Shown: positions 8,126 to 18,257, counted from the first letter of the stretch. The stretch is 64,000 nt of DNA from an uncultured Bacteroidales bacterium (GCA_902766045.1 CACXCA010000071.1:45978-109977); one strand, 5' to 3'. The notes: a model not told the origin generated them from the sequence alone. Translations and numbers: made by a program.

Positions 8126-9514
8126 TTAGAATTTTACGGTTAGCGATACTTCTGTTGAGAAATCATTTCGTTTATAGTCTTCCGTTGGAAGTTTGCTTCT
8201 ATATTCGTGATAGAATCCAGTGCAGATAAAGAAATGTGTGCTGATTTTGCAATCGAAGTTAACAGAGGTGTCAAATATATAATCGTTGAAATTTTCGAAA
8301 CTGGGTTGATAAAAGGATATGCAATTGATTGTTAACACATCACCTATCTTTTGTCGTATTTTTGGACGAAGAGAAAGCCTGTAGTTACGCTCGCTTAGGA
8401 TACTTTTCTCGGGTGTATATTTAACGCGATCGAACATAAATGCGGCGCTAATGGAATAACTGCAAAGGTCGGGTTTGTCATATATTCGTAGTTTGACACC
8501 TGTCAGAGCACTTATCTTGTAATCGTATGCTTTGAATTTGTTTGTGATGAACTCAATGGCAACGAAAGGCGACCAGCGGTTGTATTGTAGGATATCTGTT
8601 TTGATAGAAGCTTTTAATTCTTTGTTTCTCAGCGTTTCGTTGTCCTTCTTATAGATGAATTTGTAGTTGGTGAGAAAAGATATAAGGCTGTCGTTTCTGC
8701 TAATTTCACCAGCGGTGTTAAATCCTAAATCATTGATGTTTCCTGAATTGAAAATTCCACCGAGAGATGCTTCAAAAAACCACTTTTTCTCGTTGCTGTT
8801 TTGGGTGGATGCAATAGTTTCTTCCGTGGAAGAACATTGACGTATCTCTATGTCATCCAAAGCTAAGTCGCCTCCGCTTCCTGATGCCCCACAATATACT
8901 TTACACACGATGGATGTTACATCTTCTGGAACTGAAAAAAATATTCCGAATTTTTGCCATGCATAGTTTTCATGATCAATGACAAAATCTCGTTGTTTAA
9001 AGGTGTAGCCATTCGAATCTTCTATGGACAATGTTATAGGAGCGTCTGAAGATGCATTGACGGGATGTCCCCAAACCGAGAAATACAACTGCGTATTGTG
9101 TGATAGATTATTCAGTTTGTGTACATATACTGGGTTGAAGTAATCCAAATCTATCTGCATAAAATAGCCTTTTGTTGTGTCACTTTCGTATGTGTGATCA
9201 CCAAAATCTGCGTACCAATCAGAGTATATATGAGGGGGATCTCCAGCGAGTTTTCTTCTGATTATGGCTTCTTTTCTAAGACCGTATGCTTGATACCCTA
9301 AGCACCAAAGATGGCTGGAATAGTTCAGATTGTTTATGGAATCGGGCAATGGCTCTTCCCTTCGTGCTGCATCCTCAACATGATTTCCTCCAAAGTCCTC
9401 TTTGAATAATAAAGTCCCTTCACCGCATTCAAAGTTATGTGCATCAATAGGTTGTATGAATAGAATCCATCCAATAAATAGTATAGTTCTTCTTATATGT
9501 TTTGCCCAAATCAT
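8126..9514 (-). CDS. Jelly-roll domain fused to a DUF481-like outer-membrane barrel
   Basis: About 462 residues. The start at 9514 gives a signal peptide (MIWAKHIRRTILF...PIDA). Residues about 25-230 resemble the carbohydrate-binding/adhesin-like jelly roll that often opens Bacteroidota surface proteins: 'LLFKEDFGG' near the start, 'YFMQIDLD', and 'GGDLALDDIEIRQC' at the end. Residues about 240-462 look like a small barrel of the DUF481/YdiY kind ('FEASLGGIFNSGNINDLGF', later strands with alternating aromatics, C-terminal F). I infer an extracellular or periplasmic sensing/binding domain attached to a barrel. The function is unknown. Confidence 0.7.
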   Translation of the reverse strand: MIWAKHIRRTILFIGWILFIQPIDAHNFECGEGTLLFKEDFGGNHVEDAARREEPLPDSINNLNYSSHLWCLGYQAYGLRKEAIIRRKLAGDPPHIYSDWYADFGDHTYESDTTKGYFMQIDLDYFNPVYVHKLNNLSHNTQLYFSVWGHPVNASSDAPITLSIEDSNGYTFKQRDFVIDHENYAWQKFGIFFSVPEDVTSIVCKVYCGASGSGGDLALDDIEIRQCSSTEETIASTQNSNEKKWFFEASLGGIFNSGNINDLGFNTAGEISRNDSLISFLTNYKFIYKKDNETLRNKELKASIKTDILQYNRWSPFVAIEFITNKFKAYDYKISALTGVKLRIYDKPDLCSYSISAAFMFDRVKYTPEKSILSERNYRLSLRPKIRQKIGDVLTINCISFYQPSFENFNDYIFDTSVNFDCKISTHFFICTGFYHEYRSKLPTEDYKRNDFSTEVSLTVKF

Positions 9515-9635
9515 AACTAAATAATTAACAAATATATAAAAGTGATGCTCTATTACCAAAAGGCAAGATGATTGTCATAAGATTGTATGGCAAACACTTC
9601 TATAAGCTTTTTCGGAGTTGCTTCCGGTGTGTATG

Positions 9636-10661
9636 TTACATTTCAACTCTGGAGAATGGAGGTAAGGAAATATCGCAAAAATCTTTGTTTTGATATTTAA
9701 AATAACCTGCTATGGCAACCATTGCTCCATTGTCTGTGGTATAGGAAAATTTAGGAATGTATATTGTCCATTTGAATCGTTTGGCATAATCCTCGAAAGC
9801 GGAGCGAAGTGCGGAATTTGCAGACACACCACCAGCTACGGCAATTCGGTTGATACCTAAATCTTTTGCGGCTTTTCTTAATTTATTCATTAGAATATCT
9901 ACCACTGTGAATTGAAGAGAAGCACATAGGTCGTTTTTGTTTTCTTCTATAAAGTTTTCATTCTTTTTTAGTTCATCTCTAAGCAAGTATAAAAAGGATG
10001 TTTTCAATCCGCTGAAACTGTAATCGTAGTTGGGTATCTGAGGCTTGTGAAACTGAAAGGCTTTAGGATTACCTTCTTTGGCTAGTCGATCGATGACAGG
10101 TCCTCCAGGATAGGGGAGTCCCATCACTTTCGCACATTTGTCAAACGCTTCACCTGCAGCATCATCGATGGTCTGTCCTATGATTTCCATGTCGTAGGGA
10201 CTTTTCACCAAAACGATTTGGGAGTTTCCTCCAGAGACTAATAGACAGAGAAAAGGGAATTGAGGAAGTTCTTTCTCTTCCCCTTTGACTTGAATGAAAT
10301 GAGCAAGTATATGAGCTTGTAGATGATTGACATCTATTAGTGGAATATTCAGTGCTAATGATAATCCTTTGGCGAAAGAGGTGCCTACTAATAGCGAGCC
10401 CATTAATCCTGGTCCGCGAGTAAATGCGATGGCAGATAAATCTTCTTTCTTTATGCCTGATTGTTTAATAGCCTCATGTACAACAGGTATAATGTTTTGT
10501 TGGTGGGCACGAGAGGCTAACTCAGGAACTACACCGCCATACGCTTCATGTACTTTCTGACTGGCAATTACATTGGATAATAAAAATCCATCACTCAAGA
10601 CTGCAGCAGAGGTGTCGTCGCAAGAGGATTCTATAGCTAAAATATTAACCGACTTTCCCAT
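9636..10661 (-). CDS. tsaD: tRNA N6-adenosine threonylcarbamoyltransferase TsaD
   Basis: 341 residues, the normal length. The protein begins with the ASKHA signature 'ILAIESSCDDTSAAV', has the metal-binding 'HLQAHILAH', and ends with 'TDNGAMVAIAGYFKY'. With TsaB, TsaC and TsaE it makes t6A at position 37 of ANN-decoding tRNAs in the cytoplasm. The partners are not in the window. It is divergent from tamB, as is common in Bacteroidales. A TAATTTTG -7 box lies at 10687-10694 on the minus strand. Confidence 0.97.
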   Translation of the reverse strand: MGKSVNILAIESSCDDTSAAVLSDGFLLSNVIASQKVHEAYGGVVPELASRAHQQNIIPVVHEAIKQSGIKKEDLSAIAFTRGPGLMGSLLVGTSFAKGLSLALNIPLIDVNHLQAHILAHFIQVKGEEKELPQFPFLCLLVSGGNSQIVLVKSPYDMEIIGQTIDDAAGEAFDKCAKVMGLPYPGGPVIDRLAKEGNPKAFQFHKPQIPNYDYSFSGLKTSFLYLLRDELKKNENFIEENKNDLCASLQFTVVDILMNKLRKAAKDLGINRIAVAGGVSANSALRSAFEDYAKRFKWTIYIPKFSYTTDNGAMVAIAGYFKYQNKDFCDISLPPFSRVEM

Positions 10662-10739
10662 TTCGTTAAATTTTTTTAAACGTCTGCAAAATTACAAAAA
10701 TCAGACAATAAAAGTGTCCATACCATGAAAACAATTTGT

Positions 10740-10747
10740 TAAATTTG
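10740..10747 (+). promoter_or_regulatory. -7 box TAAATTTG upstream of tamB
   Basis: TAnnTTTG match. The expected start of transcription near 10753 lies about 18 nt before the ATA codon proposed as the tamB start, and about 87 nt before the first standard start codon (GTG 10840). Confidence 0.5.
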
Positions 10748-10770
10748 CATAGAATATATATTGATTTGAT

Positions 10771-13700
10771 ATAAAACGATTTACTTACATATTACTTTCC
10801 ATCTTAGGAGTATTTTTACTGTTTCTCTTATTTGGGTATGTGGCGTTGCAGAATAAACGTATGCAACGTTCGGTGGTTGATATGGTAACGACGAGTCTTT
10901 CGCATCAGGTGGGAAGTAAGGTTTCTATAGAAGAAATAGACTGGAATTTCCCTAATAGTTTTGTGCTGAAGGATGTATATGTAGAGGATAAGAATCGTGA
11001 TACTATGTTGTTTATGGATCGAACGAAGGTCACGATTAATTTGTGGAGATTGTTCTCCTCTCAGATTTCGTTTCGAACCATACAGTTTACGGGCTTGGAG
11101 GCAAATCTCTCGGTAGATTCCACACAGGTTCCTAATTTTCAGTTCTTTATAGATGCATTTAAGTCGGATAATAATGATACGTTGTCATTAAAATGGACAA
11201 TGGATATAGAATCGTTTGCATTTGAAAATTGTCAGATTTCTTATAAAAATCCATACGTTGAGGAGAATTTAATCGGAAGATTCAATCCGAATGATGTTCG
11301 ATTATATGACATCAACGGATGCTTGTATGTCCGTACGTATGATGATGATTCCCTGAATGTTAAAGTGGATAATATATCATTTAAAGAACAGTCGGGTTTT
11401 GTGGTGGATGATATCTCTACGGTGGTTGCCTTAAATGATGAGAATATAAATTTGACGAAATTTGTTTTAAAGACACCTAATAGTTCGTTGGAAATAAATA
11501 AGTCGATACTCTATCATCAGCATTATGAGGCGTTAAAAAAGCCTCAAGAGCTGTTGCGAGGAGCTATTCAGTTTTCTCCTTCTGTGATTAAATTGTCAGA
11601 TTTCTCTGTCTTCCATCCAGCATTGGATCTTTTGCAGGAGCCATTTACGATTGAAGGAGAGATATATGGTTCGCTTTCTCATATTCAAGCGAATGGCTTG
11701 ATGATGAAGTATGGCAAATCTACTTGTATAGCAGGAAATGTGGCAGTTAGAAATTTATATCCAGATTCAAAAAAAATGAATCTGGTGGCTAATGTGGAGA
11801 AAATATCATCGAATTATTCGGAGTTGTCGGATTTGCTTTGGGTGGCACTGGATCGTGATATACAATTGCCTAAGACATTGGACTCTCTTGGGGTTATTTC
11901 TTATCGTGGGACCTTGAATGGAGATTTGTCAAACATGCTGTCGGAAGGAATGATTCTGTCAAATATGGGAACGTTGAATGTGTCTGTGGCTATGAACTCT
12001 CAGGATCTTCAGCTTAACTCATATACGGTAGAAGGGAAAGTGAACACTAAAGATTGTCATTTGAATAAGGTTTTTGGTGATGCTTCTCATTTAGGCAATG
12101 TGGCATTCAATGCGGAAATTATCCTACATAAGTTGTCTGACCGGAACTTTAGGCTGAAAGCACAGGGGGCTGTTGATTCTTTTTATTATAAAAATTATTG
12201 TTATGAGAATATCCGGTTAGATGGTAATTTTGATAACAGCGGCTTTGATGGCAAGCTGATAATGAGTGATCCTAATGCGGAATTGAGTTTCTTAGGTAAG
12301 GCCGATTTGAGAAAGGAAAATCCATTGTACCATTTTTCTTCGAATGTGAGGGATTTCAATCTGACAAAGACTCATTTGCTGGAAGGCGTTGATGACACCC
12401 ATCTTTCATTTGATGTGGAAACTAATTTTGTGGGAAATAATTTGGATGAACTGGAGGGCTCTTTCTCTTTGGATAATGTGATATTTGCTCAGGGAGAAAA
12501 AGAGTTAGGCATGAATAACTTAAGTATATCAGCTACAGTTTTGCCTGGAGAAAATAAAAAGTTATCGGTTTATTCAGATTATATTAACGGATATATAAAA
12601 GGTAAATATGCATTGACGACTCTTCCTGCATTCTTTTATAATATTGCACATCAATATCTCCCTGCGATTGTGAAAGATGAAAAGATGGTCGTATCCAAAA
12701 ATGGTAGGATTAATAATTTCACGTATGATTTTTCTATTGAAAATTTAGAACCTATTCATGATGTTTATCCGATGCCGTTGGTGGTAGAAGATGAGGCGAA
12801 GTTGAAGGGGTTTGTCAATGAACTAACGCATAAGTTTAGGGTTCGTCTAGAGGCTCCATATGTTAAGAAAGGGGAGTCAACTCTTCGAAATTTAGTTTTC
12901 TTATGTGAGAATCCGCATGATCAGTTGAAACTGATGTGTAGAATGGATTATCATCCTAAAAACACATCCCGTCGTCCCTATTATCTTTCTCTAAACACGG
13001 ATGCTAAAAACAATGATGTGAATGTGGATTTCAACTTTAGTAATTCTGTGGAGGAAACCTATAGTGGTAAAGTGAAGTTGGAAACATTATTCAAAGATTA
13101 TGTAAAAGGTGAAGGCGTTACAGCCGATATCCATATTTCTCCTTCTCATATCATTCTGAATGATACGATATGGACAATAAAGGAGAGTTCGATTGCATTG
13201 GATAAGAAATGGATCTCTGTAGATAGCTTTAAGTTTAGTCATGGCACACAGTTTTTATATGTGAATGGTGTGAATTCATCTGTTGCATCTGATAGTATAA
13301 ATGTACATTTCAGTGATTTATATCTGGGATATATCAGTGACATAATTGCGAATGATGACATCTCGTTTAATGGTGTGGCTGATGGTGATGTTTTTGTGTT
13401 TAAATTATTTGACATGCCGTATTTCAAGGGTGACTTGTATGTTTATGATAGTGAAATCAATGAATGTGTCTTGGGAGATATGTCAATAGTGTCGGCATGG
13501 AAGGATAGAGAGAAATGTATAGATTTTAATGCGGAATTATTGTCTCCGTATCGAGATAATACAAATCTGTCCAAATCAAAGCTTCACGGAGGAGTCTTCC
13601 TTGGTAATGACTCGTTATATATAGGAGGAAAGTTAAAGGATGTCAGCATGGGATTCCTTCGTAAATATTTAAAAAATGTATTACAAAATAATACAGGAAC

Positions 13701-15306
13701 AGTGAGTGGTGATATTGCTGCTTATGGTAAGTTCGGTAATATTGGGTTGGAGGGAATGACGTATGTGAAGGATATGGCATTTGATGTTGATTTTCTTAAA
13801 ACATCTTTTGTCTTATCTGATTCTGTTAAGTTGACTCCTCATACGATTGAATTGAACCAGACTCAATTATATGATACGGAAGGTCATTACGGAGTCATCT
13901 CAGGTATGTTGCTGCATGATGCGTTCCGAAATATTAAGTTCGCTTTCGATTTGGATTGTAATAATCTGTTGATAATGAACACCAAAGAAGAGGATAATGA
14001 AACATTCTACGGAAAGGCTTATGCAAAGGGAAAAGCACATTTTTCGGGAACACCGGAAACAGTCAACATTGAATTGGCAATGAAAACGATGCCTAATACG
14101 ATGATGATTATTCCGATTGAAGGTGTTTCATCTGTTAAGGATGGTAATTTTGTTACGTTTGTTGAGTCGGAAGAGAACAAGACGATGCAGGAAAAGAGAC
14201 GATTACGTAGAGAAAAAATAAAGCAGATCAATGAGCAAAAGACAAAGACCTCAACCAATATCCAATTAGTGGTGGATCTGGAAGCTACTCCAGATGCTCA
14301 AGTGCATTTGATCATGGATCAACAGCAGGGAGATGTGATTCGTGCTAATGGGTCGGGCTCACTTCGCTTGTTGTATAATCTAAAAGAAAATGATTTTAAG
14401 ATGTATGGCGGCTATGAAATAGAAAAAGGAGACTACTTATTTACAATCCAAAGTATTATCTCTCGAAAGTTTGATATAATTTCTGGTAGTACGGTTCAGT
14501 GGACAGGTAGTCCGTATCAAGCCGATATTAACATTAAGGCAAAGTATTCATTAAATGCTTCGTTAAGTGATATCATAGATGATCCTATGATTGCATCTAA
14601 TACGACGATGGTCAACTGTCTGATGAATTTAACGGGAACAATTACTTCACCTAACATTAAATTTGATATCGAATTACCTAATTCTGACGACGATGTGCGT
14701 AGTCAATTAAAAAGTCAAATCAATACAGAAGAGGCTATGAATCGAAATATAGCTTCACTCATGGCATTGGGTCATTTTTATAACTTAGATAAAAGTGTTG
14801 AGGCAACGACCGAGTTGTCATCAGTCGGTTTTTCTACCTTGTCCTCTCAGCTTTCAAACTGGATCTCTAAGATGACGCAAGATGTTAATATCGGGTTCAA
14901 TTATCGTCCTACTTCGACGGGTGCGGATGGAACAGTCACTTCAAGTGAGTTCGATGTGGCTCTTTCAACACAGTTCTTAAATGATCGGTTGATTTTAAAT
15001 GGTAATTTTGGGTACAGGGATGAAGTGGAAGATGCAGAGAATATCTCCAATAGCATCGTCGATTTTGATATTGAATATAAACTGAATAAGTCGGGAAAAT
15101 TCAGAACGAAAGGATTTAATCGTTCTAATAATAGTTATTTCAAACAATCTCCGAACACACAAGGATTGGGTGTGGTTTATCGAGAGGAATTCGATACTTT
15201 TTCTGGATTACTCAAATCGTATTGGAATGCTTTAAAACGTGATGAGAAGAAGGAGAAAAATAAAAAAGAAGACAAAAAAGAAAAAAAGAAAGACAAGAAA
15301 GAGTGA
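10771..15306 (+). CDS. tamB: TamB-like translocation/assembly module protein (DUF490), unusual start
   Basis: About 1511 residues if read from the ATA codon at 10771. It has an N-terminal signal anchor, a very long beta-helical body of AsmA/TamB type, and a C-terminal TamB domain (about 1150-1450) with 'GSLRLLYNLKENDFKMYGGYEIEKGDY'. It is thought to span the periplasm and help lipid transport or barrel assembly. Codons 10771-10839 encode a perfect signal anchor (KRFTYILLSILGVFLLFLLF), but the stretch has no ATG, GTG or TTG in frame before GTG 10840, which lies after the anchor. The last 25 residues are almost only K, E and D. It is divergent from tsaD. Confidence 0.85.
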   Translation: MKRFTYILLSILGVFLLFLLFGYVALQNKRMQRSVVDMVTTSLSHQVGSKVSIEEIDWNFPNSFVLKDVYVEDKNRDTMLFMDRTKVTINLWRLFSSQISFRTIQFTGLEANLSVDSTQVPNFQFFIDAFKSDNNDTLSLKWTMDIESFAFENCQISYKNPYVEENLIGRFNPNDVRLYDINGCLYVRTYDDDSLNVKVDNISFKEQSGFVVDDISTVVALNDENINLTKFVLKTPNSSLEINKSILYHQHYEALKKPQELLRGAIQFSPSVIKLSDFSVFHPALDLLQEPFTIEGEIYGSLSHIQANGLMMKYGKSTCIAGNVAVRNLYPDSKKMNLVANVEKISSNYSELSDLLWVALDRDIQLPKTLDSLGVISYRGTLNGDLSNMLSEGMILSNMGTLNVSVAMNSQDLQLNSYTVEGKVNTKDCHLNKVFGDASHLGNVAFNAEIILHKLSDRNFRLKAQGAVDSFYYKNYCYENIRLDGNFDNSGFDGKLIMSDPNAELSFLGKADLRKENPLYHFSSNVRDFNLTKTHLLEGVDDTHLSFDVETNFVGNNLDELEGSFSLDNVIFAQGEKELGMNNLSISATVLPGENKKLSVYSDYINGYIKGKYALTTLPAFFYNIAHQYLPAIVKDEKMVVSKNGRINNFTYDFSIENLEPIHDVYPMPLVVEDEAKLKGFVNELTHKFRVRLEAPYVKKGESTLRNLVFLCENPHDQLKLMCRMDYHPKNTSRRPYYLSLNTDAKNNDVNVDFNFSNSVEETYSGKVKLETLFKDYVKGEGVTADIHISPSHIILNDTIWTIKESSIALDKKWISVDSFKFSHGTQFLYVNGVNSSVASDSINVHFSDLYLGYISDIIANDDISFNGVADGDVFVFKLFDMPYFKGDLYVYDSEINECVLGDMSIVSAWKDREKCIDFNAELLSPYRDNTNLSKSKLHGGVFLGNDSLYIGGKLKDVSMGFLRKYLKNVLQNNTGTVSGDIAAYGKFGNIGLEGMTYVKDMAFDVDFLKTSFVLSDSVKLTPHTIELNQTQLYDTEGHYGVISGMLLHDAFRNIKFAFDLDCNNLLIMNTKEEDNETFYGKAYAKGKAHFSGTPETVNIELAMKTMPNTMMIIPIEGVSSVKDGNFVTFVESEENKTMQEKRRLRREKIKQINEQKTKTSTNIQLVVDLEATPDAQVHLIMDQQQGDVIRANGSGSLRLLYNLKENDFKMYGGYEIEKGDYLFTIQSIISRKFDIISGSTVQWTGSPYQADINIKAKYSLNASLSDIIDDPMIASNTTMVNCLMNLTGTITSPNIKFDIELPNSDDDVRSQLKSQINTEEAMNRNIASLMALGHFYNLDKSVEATTELSSVGFSTLSSQLSNWISKMTQDVNIGFNYRPTSTGADGTVTSSEFDVALSTQFLNDRLILNGNFGYRDEVEDAENISNSIVDFDIEYKLNKSGKFRTKGFNRSNNSYFKQSPNTQGLGVVYREEFDTFSGLLKSYWNALKRDEKKEKNKKEDKKEKKKDKKE

Positions 15307-15351
15307 TGTGACTTGAAACCTAACTTTATAACCTGTCCTTACGTTTTTATT

Positions 15352-16155
15352 CTAGAGGTATGTGTTTAATCCAACATGTCCATATTGAATGTCCCCTTTG
15401 TACTCGTCCTTTAGTTGAGCATACTGATCGATACCTGTGCAATGGCAGGCAATGATTCTGTCAATGGATAACTGATTTAATTTATTTGCTAGTTGTCGAA
15501 TGGTCTGCTCGTCCTCATGTAGTGTGTGAAAGCCGCCTATGACTAGATCTATCGGGCCATCGAAGTGTTCTAATGCACTTTGAATTGTGTTGACAATGCC
15601 TCTGTGTGCGCATCCACTTACAAGGCTTAACTTGTTGTTTTTTTGAATCACGAGGAACTGTTCATCCTCAAATGAATCTTCTTTTAGATTATTTCCATCC
15701 CGTACTGTTAGATGCGTAAAATGAGTCTCCTTTGCATCGAATATTTTAATGTTGGGCATGATGTATATTCCTTCTGCTATTCTTGTAATCTCTTTGGTGA
15801 TGTGAAGACGATCTTTAGGAATGTGAATGTTTGTTGGAATGCCGATATATTTCCCAATCTTGTTAAATTTGGGTGTGTCATATCCTTCTTTGATATAAAT
15901 ATCAGCATGGTTGTTTAGTTGTAGAAATTTTTCTATTCCACCGGTATGATCATAATGGCCGTGGCTCAGTACCAATGAATCTATCTCATTGATATCTATA
16001 TCAAATAGTTGTGCATTGTATGCAAATAGATCTGTTTGTCCTGTGTCAAATAGTATCTTGTGGTTGTCATCTGTTTCAATGTAGAGACAGAATCCTAATT
16101 CTGCTTTTGCATCAGATTGGAAAACAGTATTTTCAATTATAATTTTTAGTTTCAT
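15352..16155 (-). CDS. MBL-fold metallo-hydrolase
   Basis: 267 residues. The metal-binding motif 'HGHYDHTGG' is at residues 65-73, with further ligand regions 'SGCAHRGIVN', 'GGFH' and a final 'CHCTG'. The arrangement (GCxH, GGFH, HCTG) is that of the group annotated as 7,8-dihydropterin-6-yl-methyl-4-(beta-D-ribofuranosyl)aminobenzene 5'-phosphate synthase-like proteins. The true substrate is unknown. Its ATG overlaps the stop of the upstream radical SAM gene by 4 bases, so the two are translationally coupled. Confidence 0.88.
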   Translation of the reverse strand: MKLKIIIENTVFQSDAKAELGFCLYIETDDNHKILFDTGQTDLFAYNAQLFDIDINEIDSLVLSHGHYDHTGGIEKFLQLNNHADIYIKEGYDTPKFNKIGKYIGIPTNIHIPKDRLHITKEITRIAEGIYIMPNIKIFDAKETHFTHLTVRDGNNLKEDSFEDEQFLVIQKNNKLSLVSGCAHRGIVNTIQSALEHFDGPIDLVIGGFHTLHEDEQTIRQLANKLNQLSIDRIIACHCTGIDQYAQLKDEYKGDIQYGHVGLNTYL

Positions 16156-18182
16156 CGTTTGCGTTTTGATGTATTGTTATTTTTGCTGCCATTCTTTTGT
16201 CCTTCATGTTTTGAGAATGATTTAGAAGAGGCATTGGACCTTTGGAAAGGTTCATTTTTATATGTACTCTTAGAAGAGGCACCTTTAGCGTTTTTAAATG
16301 ATGCTTTGGAAGAATCATTTGAATGAGGTGTTGAATTGTGGTTGGCGTGATTCGAGAATAATTGTTGAATAAGGTCGTCACGATTCATTTTCCGAAGATC
16401 ATTGATGATGCTTCGTTGATTTTCCTTCTTATACCAGAAGAAGAACTTACGTTGCTCTAGTTTTTCTTCTTTCGAACGAGGAGTCCACACTTTTTCTAGT
16501 GTATATGGATGAATGCCAGTGTAATAAATTTCAGTGGCAAGTGTCATCGGAGTAGGAGTGAAGTCTTGAATCTGTTCTAGTTTGAAATCAAGATTTTTAG
16601 TGATACAAGCCAGTTCTGCCATATCTTCCTGTGTACATCCTGGGTGACTAGAAATGAAGTAGGGAATGAGTTGTTGGTTCATTCCATTTTCTTTGTTTAT
16701 CCTGTCAAAATGTTTTTTGAACTCTTCGAATTGTTTAAACGAAGGTTTCCTCATCAACTTTAGTACGTTGTCGGATGTGTGTTCGGGTGCCACCTTAAGT
16801 CTTCCTGATACATGATTGGTTATGAGCTCTTCCATATAAAGATGGTGACTTTGATTTTCTTTTTCGTCTGAGCCGTTACAAAGAATCAGATCGTATCGTA
16901 CGCCACTTCCTATGAATGTTTTTTTGATGAGAGGTAGTCTGTCCACTTTTTTATACAATTCAAGTAGGGTGGAGTGGTCTGTATTCATGTTTTTACAAAC
17001 GATAGGATGAAGACAGGAATAGCGCTTACATTTAGCACATAAAGAGGCATCTTTTCCTCTCATTTTGTACATATTTGCAGACGGGCCACCTAAATCGCTT
17101 ATATATCCTTTGAATTCAGGATGATGCGTAAGAAGAGTCACTTCCTTTATGATGGATTCTTCTGAACGAGAGGAGATGAATTTCCCTTGATGAGCAGAGA
17201 TGGCACAAAACGAACAACCGCCAAAACATCCGCGGTGGATGTTGACTGAAAACTTGATCATGTCATAGGCGGGTATCGTTTTCCCTTTGTATTTGGGGTG
17301 GGGAAGACGAGTGAAAGGTAGTTCGTAAGTGGCATCTATGTCATTGGTGGACATTGGTGGAAAAGGAGGGTTGATGACCACGGAGTGAGTCTTGTCCACT
17401 CCCTGTATCAGTCTTCTTGCCACTAATTTATTAGATTCCTCTTCTACAACACGGAAGTTTTTCGCTTGTTTCATTTTATCTTTTAAACACTCTGGATGAG
17501 AGAAGAGGGTAAATGTTTCTACGGTTGATTCTGGTATGTTAGATGTTTCTGTTAGATAGGCTGTCTGAGGAATATCGGTGAGTTCCGATATCTTTTTTCC
17601 AGCCTTTAATTCCTTGACAATTGCCTTCAGCGGTAGTTCTCCCATACCGTAGATGAGAAGATCAGCTTTGCAATCTTGTAGAATGCAAGGCTTTAACTCA
17701 TCATCCCAGTAATCATAGTGTGTGACACGACGAAGAGATGCTTCTATGCCACCTATTACGATAGGAATATCAGGGAATAATTTTTTTAGGATTGAACAAT
17801 ATACGATGGTTGCCCGGTCTGGACGAAAACCAGCTACTCCATTTGGGGAGTAGGCATCGTCAGAGCGAAGTCTTTTATTGGCAGTGTAATGATTGACCAT
17901 TGAATCCATACAACCTGCAGATATGGCAAAAAACAATCGAGGTCTCCCGAGTTTTTTGAAATCTCTTAAGTCATCCCTCCAGTTGGGTTGTGGAATAATG
18001 GCTACTCGGAGTCCTTCATGTTCCAATATACGTCCGACCACCGCACCAGCGAAGGAAGGATGGTCAACGTATGCATCACCAGAAAATAAAATGACATCAA
18101 CTTCATCCCAATGTCTGATTTCCAACTCTTTCTTTGTGGTGGGTAAAAAATCTGTAAGCTGATATTCTCGTTTGTCCTTCAT
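16152..18182 (-). CDS. YgiQ-family radical SAM protein
   Basis: 676 residues. The N-terminal YgiQ domain (about 10-300) has 'DVILFSGDAYVDHPSFAGAVVG'-type sequence and is followed by the radical SAM domain with the iron-sulfur motif C319-xxx-C323-xx-C326 ('CFGGCSFC'). The family is widespread, but its reaction is not established. The last 60 or so residues are low complexity, rich in S, N and K, ending in 'TSKRKR'. This is longer than a minimal YgiQ and perhaps binds nucleic acid. It overlaps the MBL gene by 4 bases. Confidence 0.93.
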   Translation of the reverse strand: MKDKREYQLTDFLPTTKKELEIRHWDEVDVILFSGDAYVDHPSFAGAVVGRILEHEGLRVAIIPQPNWRDDLRDFKKLGRPRLFFAISAGCMDSMVNHYTANKRLRSDDAYSPNGVAGFRPDRATIVYCSILKKLFPDIPIVIGGIEASLRRVTHYDYWDDELKPCILQDCKADLLIYGMGELPLKAIVKELKAGKKISELTDIPQTAYLTETSNIPESTVETFTLFSHPECLKDKMKQAKNFRVVEEESNKLVARRLIQGVDKTHSVVINPPFPPMSTNDIDATYELPFTRLPHPKYKGKTIPAYDMIKFSVNIHRGCFGGCSFCAISAHQGKFISSRSEESIIKEVTLLTHHPEFKGYISDLGGPSANMYKMRGKDASLCAKCKRYSCLHPIVCKNMNTDHSTLLELYKKVDRLPLIKKTFIGSGVRYDLILCNGSDEKENQSHHLYMEELITNHVSGRLKVAPEHTSDNVLKLMRKPSFKQFEEFKKHFDRINKENGMNQQLIPYFISSHPGCTQEDMAELACITKNLDFKLEQIQDFTPTPMTLATEIYYTGIHPYTLEKVWTPRSKEEKLEQRKFFFWYKKENQRSIINDLRKMNRDDLIQQLFSNHANHNSTPHSNDSSKASFKNAKGASSKSTYKNEPFQRSNASSKSFSKHEGQKNGSKNNNTSKRKR

Positions 18183-18197
18183 TATTATTTTTCAAAT

Positions 18198-18228
18198 AAA
18201 AAGCGGTTACATAATGTGACCGCTTTTT
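18198..18228. terminator. Terminator hairpin between two minus-strand genes
   Basis: The arms AAAAAGCGGTTAC (18198-18210) and GTGACCGCTTTTT (18216-18228) surround a 5-nt loop, with A/T runs on both sides. It follows the lipoprotein gene ending at 18258. Confidence 0.85.
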
Positions 18229-18257
18229 GTATTATACGAAGCTAAATGAATAATTTA

